Translations under genes and position numbers: made by a program
The notes under the pieces: generated by a model
Told to the model about the DNA's origin: nothing
Database searches by the model: none
Seen by the model: the letters and a program-made list of their open reading frames with translations, nothing else
NCBI RefSeq assembly: GCF_003002875.1
Contig: NZ_PVTH01000007.1
Location: 124,001-188,000, forward strand
Direction of reading: 5' to 3'
DNA from: Arcticibacter pallidicorallinus
Lineage (GTDB): Bacteria > Bacteroidota > Bacteroidia > Sphingobacteriales > Sphingobacteriaceae
DNA: 64,000 nt
Shown here: positions 43,275-51,995 of the stretch, in pieces
Layout: each line of letters starts with the position of its first letter
Numbering within the stretch: position 1 is the stretch's first letter

Positions 43275-43910
43275 ATGAAATTAAACCTATCACTCCTGGT
43301 GCTGGCACTCGCCTGCATGTCAGTGGCGCGCGCGCAAACCGAAAAAGGAACGAAAACACTTGGCTTCTCGGTCAACTATTCGAAAGAGAAAAATGAAAGG
43401 GATGGCATACCCGAGCGAAAGATTACTTCCTTTGGTTTTGGACCATCTTTCAGTTACTTCGTGAAGGACAAGCTTGAAATAGGCGCCTCTCTAAATTATT
43501 TTAATAGCGACTATGAATTTTTGCAGCAAAATAATTACATGAATGGTCTCAAAGACCAGCAGTTTGGCGCTACGATATTCCTTCAAAAACACTTCATGTT
43601 TTCTGAGCAGTTCGGAATCCGAACCGGTCCATTTGCATCATTTATCAAAGGTAATTCCGAATCGGATTACCCTGATCAACCGAAACAAGAAACGACCAGT
43701 AAAGGCTTCCGCACAGGCCTCAATCTAGGAATTGAGTACTTCCCTGTAAAAAGCATTGGTATAGCCGCGAACCTGGCGACTCTTTCCTACAACCATATAA
43801 AACAGGAGGTCAAGGGAACAACAGAAACGAACAGTAAGATCAATTCTTTTGAATTAGATGTTACTAACGGACTTAATTTATCCGTCTTTTTTGTGTTTGG
43901 GGCTAAATAG
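43275..43910 (+). CDS. Outer membrane beta-barrel protein (paralogue 1)
   Basis: 211 residues. Signal peptide (LSLLVLALACMSVARAQ) followed by alternating amphipathic strands ending near an aromatic/glycine terminus (GLNLSVFFVFGAK), typical of small 8-10-stranded barrels of the OmpA/OmpW-like group. The mature start is QTEKGTKTLGFSVNYS. It pairs with the next gene, whose mature start is nearly the same. The function is unknown. Confidence 0.85.
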   Translation: MKLNLSLLVLALACMSVARAQTEKGTKTLGFSVNYSKEKNERDGIPERKITSFGFGPSFSYFVKDKLEIGASLNYFNSDYEFLQQNNYMNGLKDQQFGATIFLQKHFMFSEQFGIRTGPFASFIKGNSESDYPDQPKQETTSKGFRTGLNLGIEYFPVKSIGIAANLATLSYNHIKQEVKGTTETNSKINSFELDVTNGLNLSVFFVFGAK

Positions 43911-43923
43911 AGGATATCATTAT

Positions 43924-44556
43924 ATGAAAAATATATTATTCTGCTTACTGTTGATATTCGCAGTAAGAGAAGCCAGTCTTGCTCAGACAGAAAAAGGAAC
44001 CCAATATCTTGGCATAGGACTCTCTGCAGGTATATCGACCGATAGGTCAACCGGTTTTGACGATCAAACCATCCGTGATCTGGGTTTTAGTATTTCACCA
44101 GCTTATAGTTATTTTATAGCGGATGGATGGGAGCTAAGAGGAGGATTTGGCGTGGGAATATCGAATAGGCGGAGTGAGAGTAATGACGATGTAAGGAAAA
44201 GCAAATCACATTCATTAGTTCCGCAAATTGGTCTCAGGCGGCACCTTATGGTTTCGGATAAGCTGGGATTCGCTACAGGGCCCTATGTTTTTTACGCCTT
44301 CGGTAAAAGTAAACATCCGGATTACGATGACTCGACTACCGAACAATTCGACACAGGGATAGATTTGCAGATTGAATACTTCCCAACCAGAAATATTGGT
44401 GTCTCGGCCGGCTTGTTTGCAGTCGGCTACAGCAAGATGACGTATAAGGAAGCCGATCGAGAGAGCTTTAAAGCGAGTAAGTTTTCTGCTGGATTGACGA
44501 ATCAGTTAAATTTAAGAGTGTTCTATGTATTTGGCAAAGGATCAAAAGCTGATTGA
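43924..44556 (+). CDS. Outer membrane beta-barrel protein (paralogue 2)
   Basis: From the ATG at 43924, 210 residues. Signal peptide (MKNILFCLLLIFAVREASLAQ) and mature start TEKGTQYLGIGLSAGI, clearly related to the preceding gene. Shared blocks are the DLGFSISPAYSYFIADGWELRGGFG region, RHLMVSDKLGFATGPYVFYAFG and IEYFPTRNIGVSAGL. It is 13 bases downstream, so a tandem duplication in one operon. An ATG 66 bases earlier lies inside the first gene and is rejected. Confidence 0.85.
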   Translation: MKNILFCLLLIFAVREASLAQTEKGTQYLGIGLSAGISTDRSTGFDDQTIRDLGFSISPAYSYFIADGWELRGGFGVGISNRRSESNDDVRKSKSHSLVPQIGLRRHLMVSDKLGFATGPYVFYAFGKSKHPDYDDSTTEQFDTGIDLQIEYFPTRNIGVSAGLFAVGYSKMTYKEADRESFKASKFSAGLTNQLNLRVFYVFGKGSKAD

Positions 44557-44652
44557 GCTTATAAGACTTGCAGAGTTAATTTGGTTCAGGCATTGATTTC
44601 TCAAACGCCGAAAATTTGTTACCTTGACCGGGCTTAAACTAACCAAATTATA

Positions 44653-45657
44653 ATGCTCTTAATTGATCCAAAGGATAAGCTTCCTAAAGTTACTCAAATC
44701 GTGCAGGGGATTGTGCGTGATATCGAAAAGGGTTTGTTAAAAAAAAATGACCGCCTGCTATCTATTACAGATTTTAGTAAGAAGCATAAGATTGCCCGCG
44801 ACACGGTTGAGAGAGCTTACAAAAGACTGAAAGAAGAGGGCTACATCATTTCCGTGCCGGGGAAGGGCAATTATATTGACGAGGTAGAGCGCTCAAGTAT
44901 AAAGATCCTGATGATTTTAAATAAGCTTAGTTCTTATAAAAAGGATGTTTATGAGTCTTTCATTAAGACCCTCGGTCGTAAGGCCAAGGTGGAGTTACAG
45001 GTTCATCACTATGACCCGAAGATGTTAAAAGAGATCCTGGATGGGGCAAGAGGCAAGTATCACTACTATGTTATCATGCCCCATTTTTTTCAGCATGTTG
45101 ACAAGAAAGAACTATCTGACATTTTAAAAGGGGTTCCAGCTCATGAGCTTGTTCTCCTGGACAAGAATGTTTCACTGGACTTCGATGGATATATAGCGGT
45201 TTACCAGGACTTCAGAAAGGACATCTATAATGCACTGCGGTCTGCCTCCGATCTGCTGCATAAATACAATAGCATCACCATCATATTTCCTGAGCACAGG
45301 AATCACCCTACGGAAATAACGGATGGCATACGGCAGTTTTGCCTTGAATATGATAAGCAGTTTTCCATCGTCTCAGACGCTAATCACACCGCATTGATGA
45401 AGAAACACGTCTATATCACGCTTACCGATTCGGACCTGGCATCTTTGATAAAAAGCGTGAGGCTCAAGGGTCTTTCCATAGGCGAGGATATTGGTATCAT
45501 CTCTTTCAATGAAACTGCTTTGAAGGAGTTGCTTGATATCACGGTGATCACCACAGATTTTGAGGCAATGGGAGAGACTACAGCCCGTCTGATCTTGAAT
45601 AAAGAGTTTGCTCAGGTTCATAATCCTTTCAAAATTATCAAAAGGAAATCTTTGTAG
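44653..45657 (+). CDS. GntR-family regulator with sugar-binding-protein-like effector domain
   Basis: 334 residues. The N-terminal winged helix (about 1-72) has PKVTQIVQGIVRDIEKGLLKKNDRLLSITDFSKKHKIARDTVERAYKRLKEEGYI, shown here only by its ends DRLLSITDFSKKHKIARD. From about 80 a LacI-like periplasmic-binding fold follows (IKILMILNKLSSYKKDVYESFI, GLSIGEDIGIISFNETALKELL, MGETTARLIL). This type is common for sugar regulons in Bacteroidota. The target is unknown; ribBA follows after 94 bases and is unlikely to be its main target. Ligand unknown. Confidence 0.9.
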   Translation: MLLIDPKDKLPKVTQIVQGIVRDIEKGLLKKNDRLLSITDFSKKHKIARDTVERAYKRLKEEGYIISVPGKGNYIDEVERSSIKILMILNKLSSYKKDVYESFIKTLGRKAKVELQVHHYDPKMLKEILDGARGKYHYYVIMPHFFQHVDKKELSDILKGVPAHELVLLDKNVSLDFDGYIAVYQDFRKDIYNALRSASDLLHKYNSITIIFPEHRNHPTEITDGIRQFCLEYDKQFSIVSDANHTALMKKHVYITLTDSDLASLIKSVRLKGLSIGEDIGIISFNETALKELLDITVITTDFEAMGETTARLILNKEFAQVHNPFKIIKRKSL

Positions 45658-45751
45658 TTTCGATAATTTGTCAGCCAGGCGGATAAATCCTATAAATAAC
45701 AAAGCAGATAAAAAATTGAACAACTCATGATATTGCATTAGTTTTGTTCTG

Positions 45752-46882
45752 ATGAAGACCAGCTTAGATACAATTCAGGAGGCGATAACCGATATTCAGA
45801 ACGGTAAGATCGTCATTATCGTGGATGATGACGACAGAGAGAATGAAGGCGACTTTATGGTTGCTGCGAGATTCGCTACTCCGGAGGCTATTAATTTCAT
45901 GGCTACTCAGGGGAGGGGACTGATTTGTGTTCCTTTGACAGAGAAGCGCTGTGATGAGCTTCATCTCGAGCTGATGGTTGGTACCAATACGGCCACTCAT
46001 GAAACGAACTTTACTGTATCTGTTGACCTGATTGGTAAAGGTTGCACGACTGGTATTTCGGCCTCTGATCGTTCCAAGACGGTATTGGCCCTGATAGATC
46101 CATCTACCAGGCCTTCGGATCTTGGGCGGCCGGGACATATCTTTCCATTGCGTGCCAAGGACGGCGGTGTTCTGAGACGAGCGGGACATACAGAAGCGGC
46201 GGTAGATCTTTCGAGCCTGGCGGGTCTGGAACCTGCTGGAGTGATCGTTGAGATCATGAATGAAGATGGCGAAATGGCGCGGCTTCCGGATCTTCTTAAG
46301 CTATCTGAACAGCTTAATATGAAGGTGATATCGATTAAGGACCTGATTGCTTACCGACTAAGCTCTGAAACTTCGATACGGAAAGAGGTGGCCATTACAC
46401 TACCTACGGAGTGGGGCAACTTCAATATGGTTGCTTATACTCAACTTGATTCAGGTGATCATCACCTGGCGCTGGTTAAGGGCGAGTGGGCGCCGGAAGA
46501 GCCGGTCCTGGTGCGTGTGCATCGTTCCTGTATAACCGGGGATATCTTCGGGTCTTGTCTGTGTGATTGTAATAATGTCCTCCACAAGGCTATGCAAATG
46601 GTCGAGAACGAAGGAAAGGGCGTTATCATTTATATGAACCAGGAGAGCTTTGGTACAACACTGCTTGATAAGCTCTATAAATATAACGGCATGGAGGCCG
46701 GCAAGCGTGCTCCGTCTGCACCCACGGCTGTGACTGCGGATCAGCGGGATTATGGCATTGGTGCGCAGATCCTCCGGAGCTTGGGAATCTCTAAAATGAG
46801 GTTGCTTTCAAATAACCCGAAGAAGCGTGCCGGCTTGAAGGGTTACGGTATTGAGGTTGTCGATATTGTGCCGATTTCTTAA
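45752..46882 (+). CDS. ribBA: RibBA: DHBP synthase with an altered GTP cyclohydrolase II domain
   Basis: 376 residues. The N-terminal DHBP synthase (about 1-205) is well conserved: VDDDDRENEGDF, GRGLICVPL, TTGISASDRSKT and PGHIFPLRA, HTEAAVDL. It makes the four-carbon riboflavin precursor. The GTP cyclohydrolase II part keeps the zinc cysteines C260, C271 and C273 and the D/R pair in TADQRDYG. However, the usual QEGRGIGL phosphate-binding loop reads QESFGTTL (297-304), and the following KAYxLQ...DTVEAN block is replaced by YKYNGMEAGKRAPSAPTA. The second activity may be changed or lost. A typical RibBA is probably encoded elsewhere. Confidence 0.9.
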   Translation: MKTSLDTIQEAITDIQNGKIVIIVDDDDRENEGDFMVAARFATPEAINFMATQGRGLICVPLTEKRCDELHLELMVGTNTATHETNFTVSVDLIGKGCTTGISASDRSKTVLALIDPSTRPSDLGRPGHIFPLRAKDGGVLRRAGHTEAAVDLSSLAGLEPAGVIVEIMNEDGEMARLPDLLKLSEQLNMKVISIKDLIAYRLSSETSIRKEVAITLPTEWGNFNMVAYTQLDSGDHHLALVKGEWAPEEPVLVRVHRSCITGDIFGSCLCDCNNVLHKAMQMVENEGKGVIIYMNQESFGTTLLDKLYKYNGMEAGKRAPSAPTAVTADQRDYGIGAQILRSLGISKMRLLSNNPKKRAGLKGYGIEVVDIVPIS

Positions 46883-46934
46883 ATGAGGATCCTTTTTAGA
46901 TACTATTCAATTTGAGGGAGCGTTTTTAGGAGAG

Positions 46935-47564
46935 ATGTATAGATACTTTAGATTCTTATTCTTTTTTGTTCTTCTGCTCTCTGTTTCTGCAGCCTATTCT
47001 CAGGACTATGTTCTCACTTCTGAGGGAGATACACTTCGTGGGAAGATCACGGCGCTAACCTCCTCGTCGCTGAAGATCAAGACAGATAACAAAAAGACTG
47101 TTAAACTCAGTCCCGACAAGGTGCTTCAGTTGTATGATAATGGTGCGAACTATCTGAGCCGGCAGGTTTATCATAAGCAGGGCAACGCATGGCGCTTCCT
47201 CCGTGTAGTAGACAGCGGTGCGGTAAATCTGTTGACCCTTGATGATGGTTATTCACCATCAGTGTCTGTTTCATCGGGAGTTTTTGGAGGTGGCATGATG
47301 GGTGGCTTAGGTGTTTCATTAGGGTCGGGCAGAGGAAAGTCTCCGGCTTACTACGTAGAGAAGGGTGGCGAAAATACAGTTCTTAAGGATGTAGTGACAC
47401 GGCTCATGGCTGGTGATAGCCGCAAACAGGAGGTTAAAGAGATTCTGCTTAGCACAATGGGCGATATACCGGAAATAGCTGATAAGATTAACAACGCCTC
47501 TCGTTTTACCGAGAAGACGTTGCGGGATCTTGTTTACGATTATAACGATATAGCGGGCCTGTAG
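46935..47564 (+). CDS. Exported protein of unknown function
   Basis: 209 residues with a signal peptide (FRFLFFFVLLLSVSAAYSQ). The mature N-terminus YVLTSEGDTLRGKITALTSSSLKIKTD is a short beta-rich module common in exported Bacteroidota proteins. The middle has a Gly/Ser-rich low-complexity segment (SSGVFGGGMMGGLGVSLGSG) and the C-terminus is helical. No catalytic motif seen. It converges with the aldehyde oxidoreductase operon with a 3-base gap. Confidence 0.8.
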   Translation: MYRYFRFLFFFVLLLSVSAAYSQDYVLTSEGDTLRGKITALTSSSLKIKTDNKKTVKLSPDKVLQLYDNGANYLSRQVYHKQGNAWRFLRVVDSGAVNLLTLDDGYSPSVSVSSGVFGGGMMGGLGVSLGSGRGKSPAYYVEKGGENTVLKDVVTRLMAGDSRKQEVKEILLSTMGDIPEIADKINNASRFTEKTLRDLVYDYNDIAGL

Positions 47565-47567
47565 ATC

Positions 47568-49805
47568 TTATAGCAGCGAGTCAAAATGGATAGGGAACTG
47601 GTTAATTCGCTTTCCGGTGGCATGAAATACGGCATTGGCGATCGCTGGTGGAATGGCTACTAATCCAATTTCTCCTACTCCCTTTGTTCCGAGTTCGTTG
47701 ACGATATCGTCCTTTTCTTCTACGAATACGACCTCAAGTTCGTGCAGGTCGGCATGTACGGGAATGTGGTATTCTGCCAGGTTCTGATTCATGTATTTGC
47801 CCATTTCATGATCAGTAATAGTTTCTTCCCTCAGGGCTTTGCTGATTCCCCAGATCATTCCCCCTAATATCTGACTGCGGGCTGTCTTGGGATTGATAAT
47901 CCTTCCGGCTGCTACTGTAGTAAGCGCCCGTGTGACGTTAATTACTCCGAGCTCTTCATCAACCTCTACTTCAACGAATGCGGCGCTGTGAGCGGCCCGG
48001 GTGTATTTCTTTAGTTTGAACGATTTGGGAAGCGAAAGGTTGGTGGTTTTAATCATCCTGCCCTTGTTAGCTGCAATGATCTCCCTGAAAGAAATGGTAT
48101 CGGACAGATTCTTTTTCAGGCTGACGCAGCCCCCGTTGAAGACTACATCTTCGATTTTTAGGTTCTTCCAGGCGCTTCCCTTGATTGCCTGCGCTTTCTT
48201 ATAAATTTTATGGCGTAACGCAGATCCTGCGGCTTTGATGGCCGAGCCTACGGTGGATACCGTAAAAGAGCCGCCCTGAATGGGTGCGAAGGGCATTTTG
48301 CTGTCTCCATAAGAGAAAGATACGTCTTCCATGGAGAGGCCAAGCTCATCAGCAGCAATCTGCGTCATTACCGTAAGTGTGCCGGTGCCGATGTCGGTTA
48401 TTGCACTCAGGACGTGTAGTTTTCCATCCTTTGTGAGTTGAGCCTCGGCACGGGCAGGCAATTGCATAGTTTCCCAGATTCCGGTAGCCATACCGTATCC
48501 GACCAGCTTGTTTCCACGCTTCATGCTTCTGGTCTGCGGACTCCGCTTCGACCAGCCAAACTTTTCTGCGCCTTGCAGGTAACATTGGCGGAGCTCCTTG
48601 CTGGAAAAGGGGCGGCCGGTGCTCTCGTCGATCTCCGAATAATTTATGAGCCGCAGTTCTAAGGGATCGATGTTTAATGCGTATGATAGCTCGTCCATCG
48701 TGCTTTCAATAGCATGACTTCCTGTGCTCCCTCCCGGCGCCCGCATATCGAGCGGGCTGAAGACGTCCAGAGGTACAATTTTGTACTCCATCAATGTGTT
48801 TTTTGAAGGGTACAGGACATTGCTCCAATTAACAACCACTTCGGTATAATCTTCAAACCGCGAGGTCTCCGCATATGCGGCATGATGTAAGGCCTGTATT
48901 TTTCCGGTGGTGTCTGCTCCGAAATGTGTACGCTGTAAGGTGGGAGGGCGATGTCCAAAGGTAAACATCTGATGTCTGTCGAGGGTGACGCGCACCGGTC
49001 GCTTTAGCTCAAGGGCCGCCATCACAGAGAAGAAAAGCTGGAACTGCGGGCGCAGGCCTGAACCGAAAGCACCTCCAACATAAGGAGATATGACTTGTAC
49101 GTTTTTATATTTTAAACCGAACACATTAGCGACGTAGATCTGGCAGTTTACGGTGCCCTGTGTCTTATCATATATCGTCAGCTTGCCGTCTTTTTCGTAG
49201 ATGGTTGTTGTAGCGAATAGTTCGAGCGGGTTGTGGTGCTCTGTGCCGTGGTAGAATTCTCCGGAGGCCTTTGCATAAGATTCTTCGTAGGCTTTTTGGT
49301 AGTTGCCAACTGGCTTCGTTGGTGGCGGCTTCAGGAACGTTGCCAGGCCCAGTTTGGGTGAGCGGGCTTTGTCCAGGTTGTCAATCAGGTTTGTCTCGAA
49401 TGTATCTTCCTCATATTCGACGTTGATTAAGGTCGCAGCGTAGCGTGCCAGTTCAAAAGTCTCTGCGACAACTAGCGCTATCGGCTGTCCATTATACTTG
49501 ATCTCTGCATCTGCAAGCGGCTTGAACGCCGCACCTGGAGGAGCGTCCATGTCGGCATACTGGAAGTCAAACCATGCCAGGGAGGGCCGGTTCTTATGGG
49601 TGAAAACTTCGATCACACCCTTGAGAGACAGGGCAGTTTTGGTGTTTATGCTTTTGATCTTTCCTTTCGTGATCGTGCTGTTGGCGATATAGCCATAAAC
49701 AAGGTTCTCGCCCGGATACTCTCCCGCATATCTGGCTGCTCCCGTAACTTTCAAATGTCCTTCCAGACGGTTCAGTGATTTTCCTATTGATGGTTGAACT
49801 GACAT
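47568..49805 (-). CDS. paoC: Xanthine dehydrogenase-family molybdenum subunit (PaoC/YagR type)
   Basis: 745 residues. It carries the molybdenum cytosine dinucleotide active site of aldehyde-type oxidoreductases. Visible blocks are GKSLNRLEGHLKVTGAARYAGEY, VISPYVGGAFGSGLRPQ, DMRAPGGSTGSHAIESTMDELSYAL and the C-terminal NELGTKGVGEIGLVAIPPAIANAVFHATG with the catalytic Glu. Each motif is family standard. It is the last gene of a minus-strand unit XdhC-MocA-PaoA-PaoB-PaoC, the same composition as E. coli paoABCD. The substrate is likely aromatic or aliphatic aldehydes. Confidence 0.93.
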   Translation of the reverse strand: MSVQPSIGKSLNRLEGHLKVTGAARYAGEYPGENLVYGYIANSTITKGKIKSINTKTALSLKGVIEVFTHKNRPSLAWFDFQYADMDAPPGAAFKPLADAEIKYNGQPIALVVAETFELARYAATLINVEYEEDTFETNLIDNLDKARSPKLGLATFLKPPPTKPVGNYQKAYEESYAKASGEFYHGTEHHNPLELFATTTIYEKDGKLTIYDKTQGTVNCQIYVANVFGLKYKNVQVISPYVGGAFGSGLRPQFQLFFSVMAALELKRPVRVTLDRHQMFTFGHRPPTLQRTHFGADTTGKIQALHHAAYAETSRFEDYTEVVVNWSNVLYPSKNTLMEYKIVPLDVFSPLDMRAPGGSTGSHAIESTMDELSYALNIDPLELRLINYSEIDESTGRPFSSKELRQCYLQGAEKFGWSKRSPQTRSMKRGNKLVGYGMATGIWETMQLPARAEAQLTKDGKLHVLSAITDIGTGTLTVMTQIAADELGLSMEDVSFSYGDSKMPFAPIQGGSFTVSTVGSAIKAAGSALRHKIYKKAQAIKGSAWKNLKIEDVVFNGGCVSLKKNLSDTISFREIIAANKGRMIKTTNLSLPKSFKLKKYTRAAHSAAFVEVEVDEELGVINVTRALTTVAAGRIINPKTARSQILGGMIWGISKALREETITDHEMGKYMNQNLAEYHIPVHADLHELEVVFVEEKDDIVNELGTKGVGEIGLVAIPPAIANAVFHATGKRINQFPIHFDSLL

Positions 49806-49815
49806 GCTTTATGTT

Positions 49816-50835
49816 TTAAACTGAAGGCTGCGCGCCGGGTAATTGAGACGATGGATCGAGAGCCATCATACCATTGCGAATGATTGCTCTTTTGGCCATC
49901 TCGATCTTGAAACTGTTGTATTTGTAAGGTACAGCACCTTGCAGCACTATATCTGCGCATGCGGCGAAGCTTTCTCTAACTGCAGGCTTGCCTGTTAAAA
50001 ACTGTTCGGCTTCAGGGATTCTCCAGGGTTTGTGGGCTACTCCTCCCAGGGCTATGCGGGCATCCTTGATGATGTCTCCATCAAGTTCCAGTCCTGTAGC
50101 AACAGAAATAAGGGCAAAGGCATAAGAGTTTCTGTCGCGTAGCTTGAGATAAGAGTAATTCTCTGCGAATCCTTTTTGCGGGAGATCAATGCCTGTGATG
50201 AGCTCGCCATGCTGCAGGTTATTGTCCAGATGAGGAGTTTCTCCCGGCAGGCGATGGAACTCAGAGAAAGGAATGCTACGATCTCCCTGAGGACCTCTTA
50301 CATTTACAACGGCACCGAGGGCTGCTAAACCGACACTCATGTCTGAAGGATACACCGCGATACAATGTTCGCTGGTTCCAAGAATAGCCATAATCCGGTT
50401 ATAGCCGGGAATGGCGGAGCATCCGCTGCCGGGTTCTCTTTTGTTGCAGGGGCTGCTTGCATCATAAAAATAGTAGCAGCGTGTCCTCTGCAGAAGGTTT
50501 CCTCCGTTCGTTGCCATATTACGAATCTGTGCAGATGCGCCGGCCAGGATAGATTGGGCGAGTAGAGGATAGCGACTCTCGACAAGGGGATGATAGGCTG
50601 TTTCTGCGTTTGTGGCCAGAGCGCCGAGATGCAGACCTCCAGACTCTGTTTCTCTGATGTCATGGTGATTGCCGGTATGATTGATATCGATAAGCCTGTC
50701 GGCGGATGTGAGAAAGTACTTCAGTAGGTCAAGGATGTTCGTGCCACCGGCAACGACTTTGGTGTCGTTCTTCGCGGTAATCTGGCGGATGGCCTCGTCG
50801 AAGGAGCCCGCACGCTGGTAGTCGAAGTTATTCAT
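49816..50835 (-). CDS. paoB: FAD-binding subunit with extra [4Fe-4S] site (PaoB/YagS type)
   Basis: 339 residues. FAD-binding motifs are KVVAGGTNILDLLKY and ATNGGNLLQRTRCYYFYD. The insertion typical of PaoB is present: cysteines in TRCYYFYDASSPCNKREPGSGCSA and EHCIAVYPSDMS can bind a [4Fe-4S] cluster, as shown for the E. coli enzyme. The subunit passes electrons from the 2Fe-2S subunit to FAD and an acceptor. Its start overlaps the PaoA stop by 8 bases. Confidence 0.93.
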   Translation of the reverse strand: MNNFDYQRAGSFDEAIRQITAKNDTKVVAGGTNILDLLKYFLTSADRLIDINHTGNHHDIRETESGGLHLGALATNAETAYHPLVESRYPLLAQSILAGASAQIRNMATNGGNLLQRTRCYYFYDASSPCNKREPGSGCSAIPGYNRIMAILGTSEHCIAVYPSDMSVGLAALGAVVNVRGPQGDRSIPFSEFHRLPGETPHLDNNLQHGELITGIDLPQKGFAENYSYLKLRDRNSYAFALISVATGLELDGDIIKDARIALGGVAHKPWRIPEAEQFLTGKPAVRESFAACADIVLQGAVPYKYNSFKIEMAKRAIIRNGMMALDPSSQLPGAQPSV

Positions 50836-51313
50836 TTGAACCTCCTTCCATTACTTCCATGATGGCGTCAATTATTCCTATGTTGGCACCGCAACGACAG
50901 AGGTTCCCGCTCATAAGCTCTTTCACTTCAGCCCTTGTCTTCGCTTTCCCTTCCTGAATCATTCCTATGGCACTGCATATTTGTCCGGGCGTACAGTAAC
51001 CACACTGGAAGGCGTCATGTTCGATAAACGCTTTCTGCAGGGGGTGCAGTTGTTCGCCATCGGCTATGCCTTCGATGGTTGTGATGCTGGCGCCGTCTTT
51101 CATGACAGCGAGTGTCAGACAGCTGACGATTCTTTTCCCGTCGCACAGAATCGTGCATGCCCCACACTGTCCATGGTCGCAACCTTTCTTGGTGCCGGTA
51201 AGCTGAAGGTGGTCGCGCAAGGCATCCAGTAGTGAAACCCAAGGTAGCACCTGAAGAACATGTTGTTCCTTGTTGATGTTGAGATTGATGGAGCGAAGCT
51301 CGGGTGCTGCCAT
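50828..51313 (-). CDS. paoA: [2Fe-2S] subunit of aldehyde oxidoreductase (PaoA type)
   Basis: 161 residues with two [2Fe-2S] clusters: plant-type GCDHGQCGACTILCDG, and the helical C-terminal CGYCTPGQICSA and GNLCRCGAN. The N-terminus lacks the TAT signal found in E. coli PaoA, so this enzyme is predicted to stay in the cytoplasm. It overlaps paoB by 8 bases, and a 64-base gap separates it from the MocA gene upstream. Confidence 0.94.
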   Translation of the reverse strand: MAAPELRSINLNINKEQHVLQVLPWVSLLDALRDHLQLTGTKKGCDHGQCGACTILCDGKRIVSCLTLAVMKDGASITTIEGIADGEQLHPLQKAFIEHDAFQCGYCTPGQICSAIGMIQEGKAKTRAEVKELMSGNLCRCGANIGIIDAIMEVMEGGSNE

Positions 51314-51377
51314 ACTTCAAAATTAAAGGTGAATGATTGTAAGTTAGGGTTAGAACAGGCGGTTTGATGAAAAGGTT

Positions 51378-51986
51378 TTATCCCTTTTTGGCTGCCTGAC
51401 TGAGATACCTTTTATAATCTTCGGGGGTGTCGAGGTCTATGTGGCCATTGGGAAAGGGCACATGAAGCGTTTTGAAAGCCGGGCTGTTCAATAGTTTTTT
51501 TGCACCTTGCTGTCCATTGAGTGTCATCAAGTGCTGGAAATAATCACTGTCGAAGAGCACTGGCACACCCGCAACATCTCGGTAAAGGGATGCAATGATG
51601 CGTCCCGGATTCTTTTTATGTGCGGCTATAAGTCCTGCATATATTTCCCTTGTAAGGAAGGGTTGATCGCAAACACTGATCAGGCAGCCCTTGATCACCG
51701 CATTGTGAGCCAGGGCTGACGTTAATCCAGTTTTAATGGAAGATGCCATCCCTTCGTGCCATAAGGCGTTATAGCAGATATGAATATTGGGGTCGTGGCT
51801 TAATTCGGAGTTAACGACATCTGCATTTGCACCAACGACGACAAAAACGGAGGAGGGTAGCAGGATTTTAGCCTCATCGATCGTGTGCCTCAGTAACGTT
51901 TTTCCCTGTATTCTCAGAAGCTGTTTAGGCTGTCCCATTCTCCTTGAACTCCCGGCGGCGAGGATGATGATTGCGTAGTCTTCCAT
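51378..51986 (-). CDS. mocA: MocA-like molybdenum cofactor cytidylyltransferase
   Basis: 202 residues of nucleotidyltransferase fold. The signature IILAAGSSRRMGQPKQLLRIQGKTLLRHTI, given by its start IILAAGSSRRMGQPKQ, matches MocA/MobA-like enzymes. The CDQPFLT acidic metal motif follows at about 105-111. MocA converts Mo-molybdopterin to the cytosine dinucleotide form that PaoC-type enzymes need. The gene lies between xdhC and paoA, supporting that role. Confidence 0.9.
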   Translation of the reverse strand: MEDYAIIILAAGSSRRMGQPKQLLRIQGKTLLRHTIDEAKILLPSSVFVVVGANADVVNSELSHDPNIHICYNALWHEGMASSIKTGLTSALAHNAVIKGCLISVCDQPFLTREIYAGLIAAHKKNPGRIIASLYRDVAGVPVLFDSDYFQHLMTLNGQQGAKKLLNSPAFKTLHVPFPNGHIDLDTPEDYKRYLSQAAKKG

Positions 51987-51995
51987 ACTTGTTCA

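Noticed and set aside
45658-45751. Possible FMN riboswitch before ribBA
   Set aside because: Only 94 bases are available and none of the conserved RFN-element stems is recognisable.
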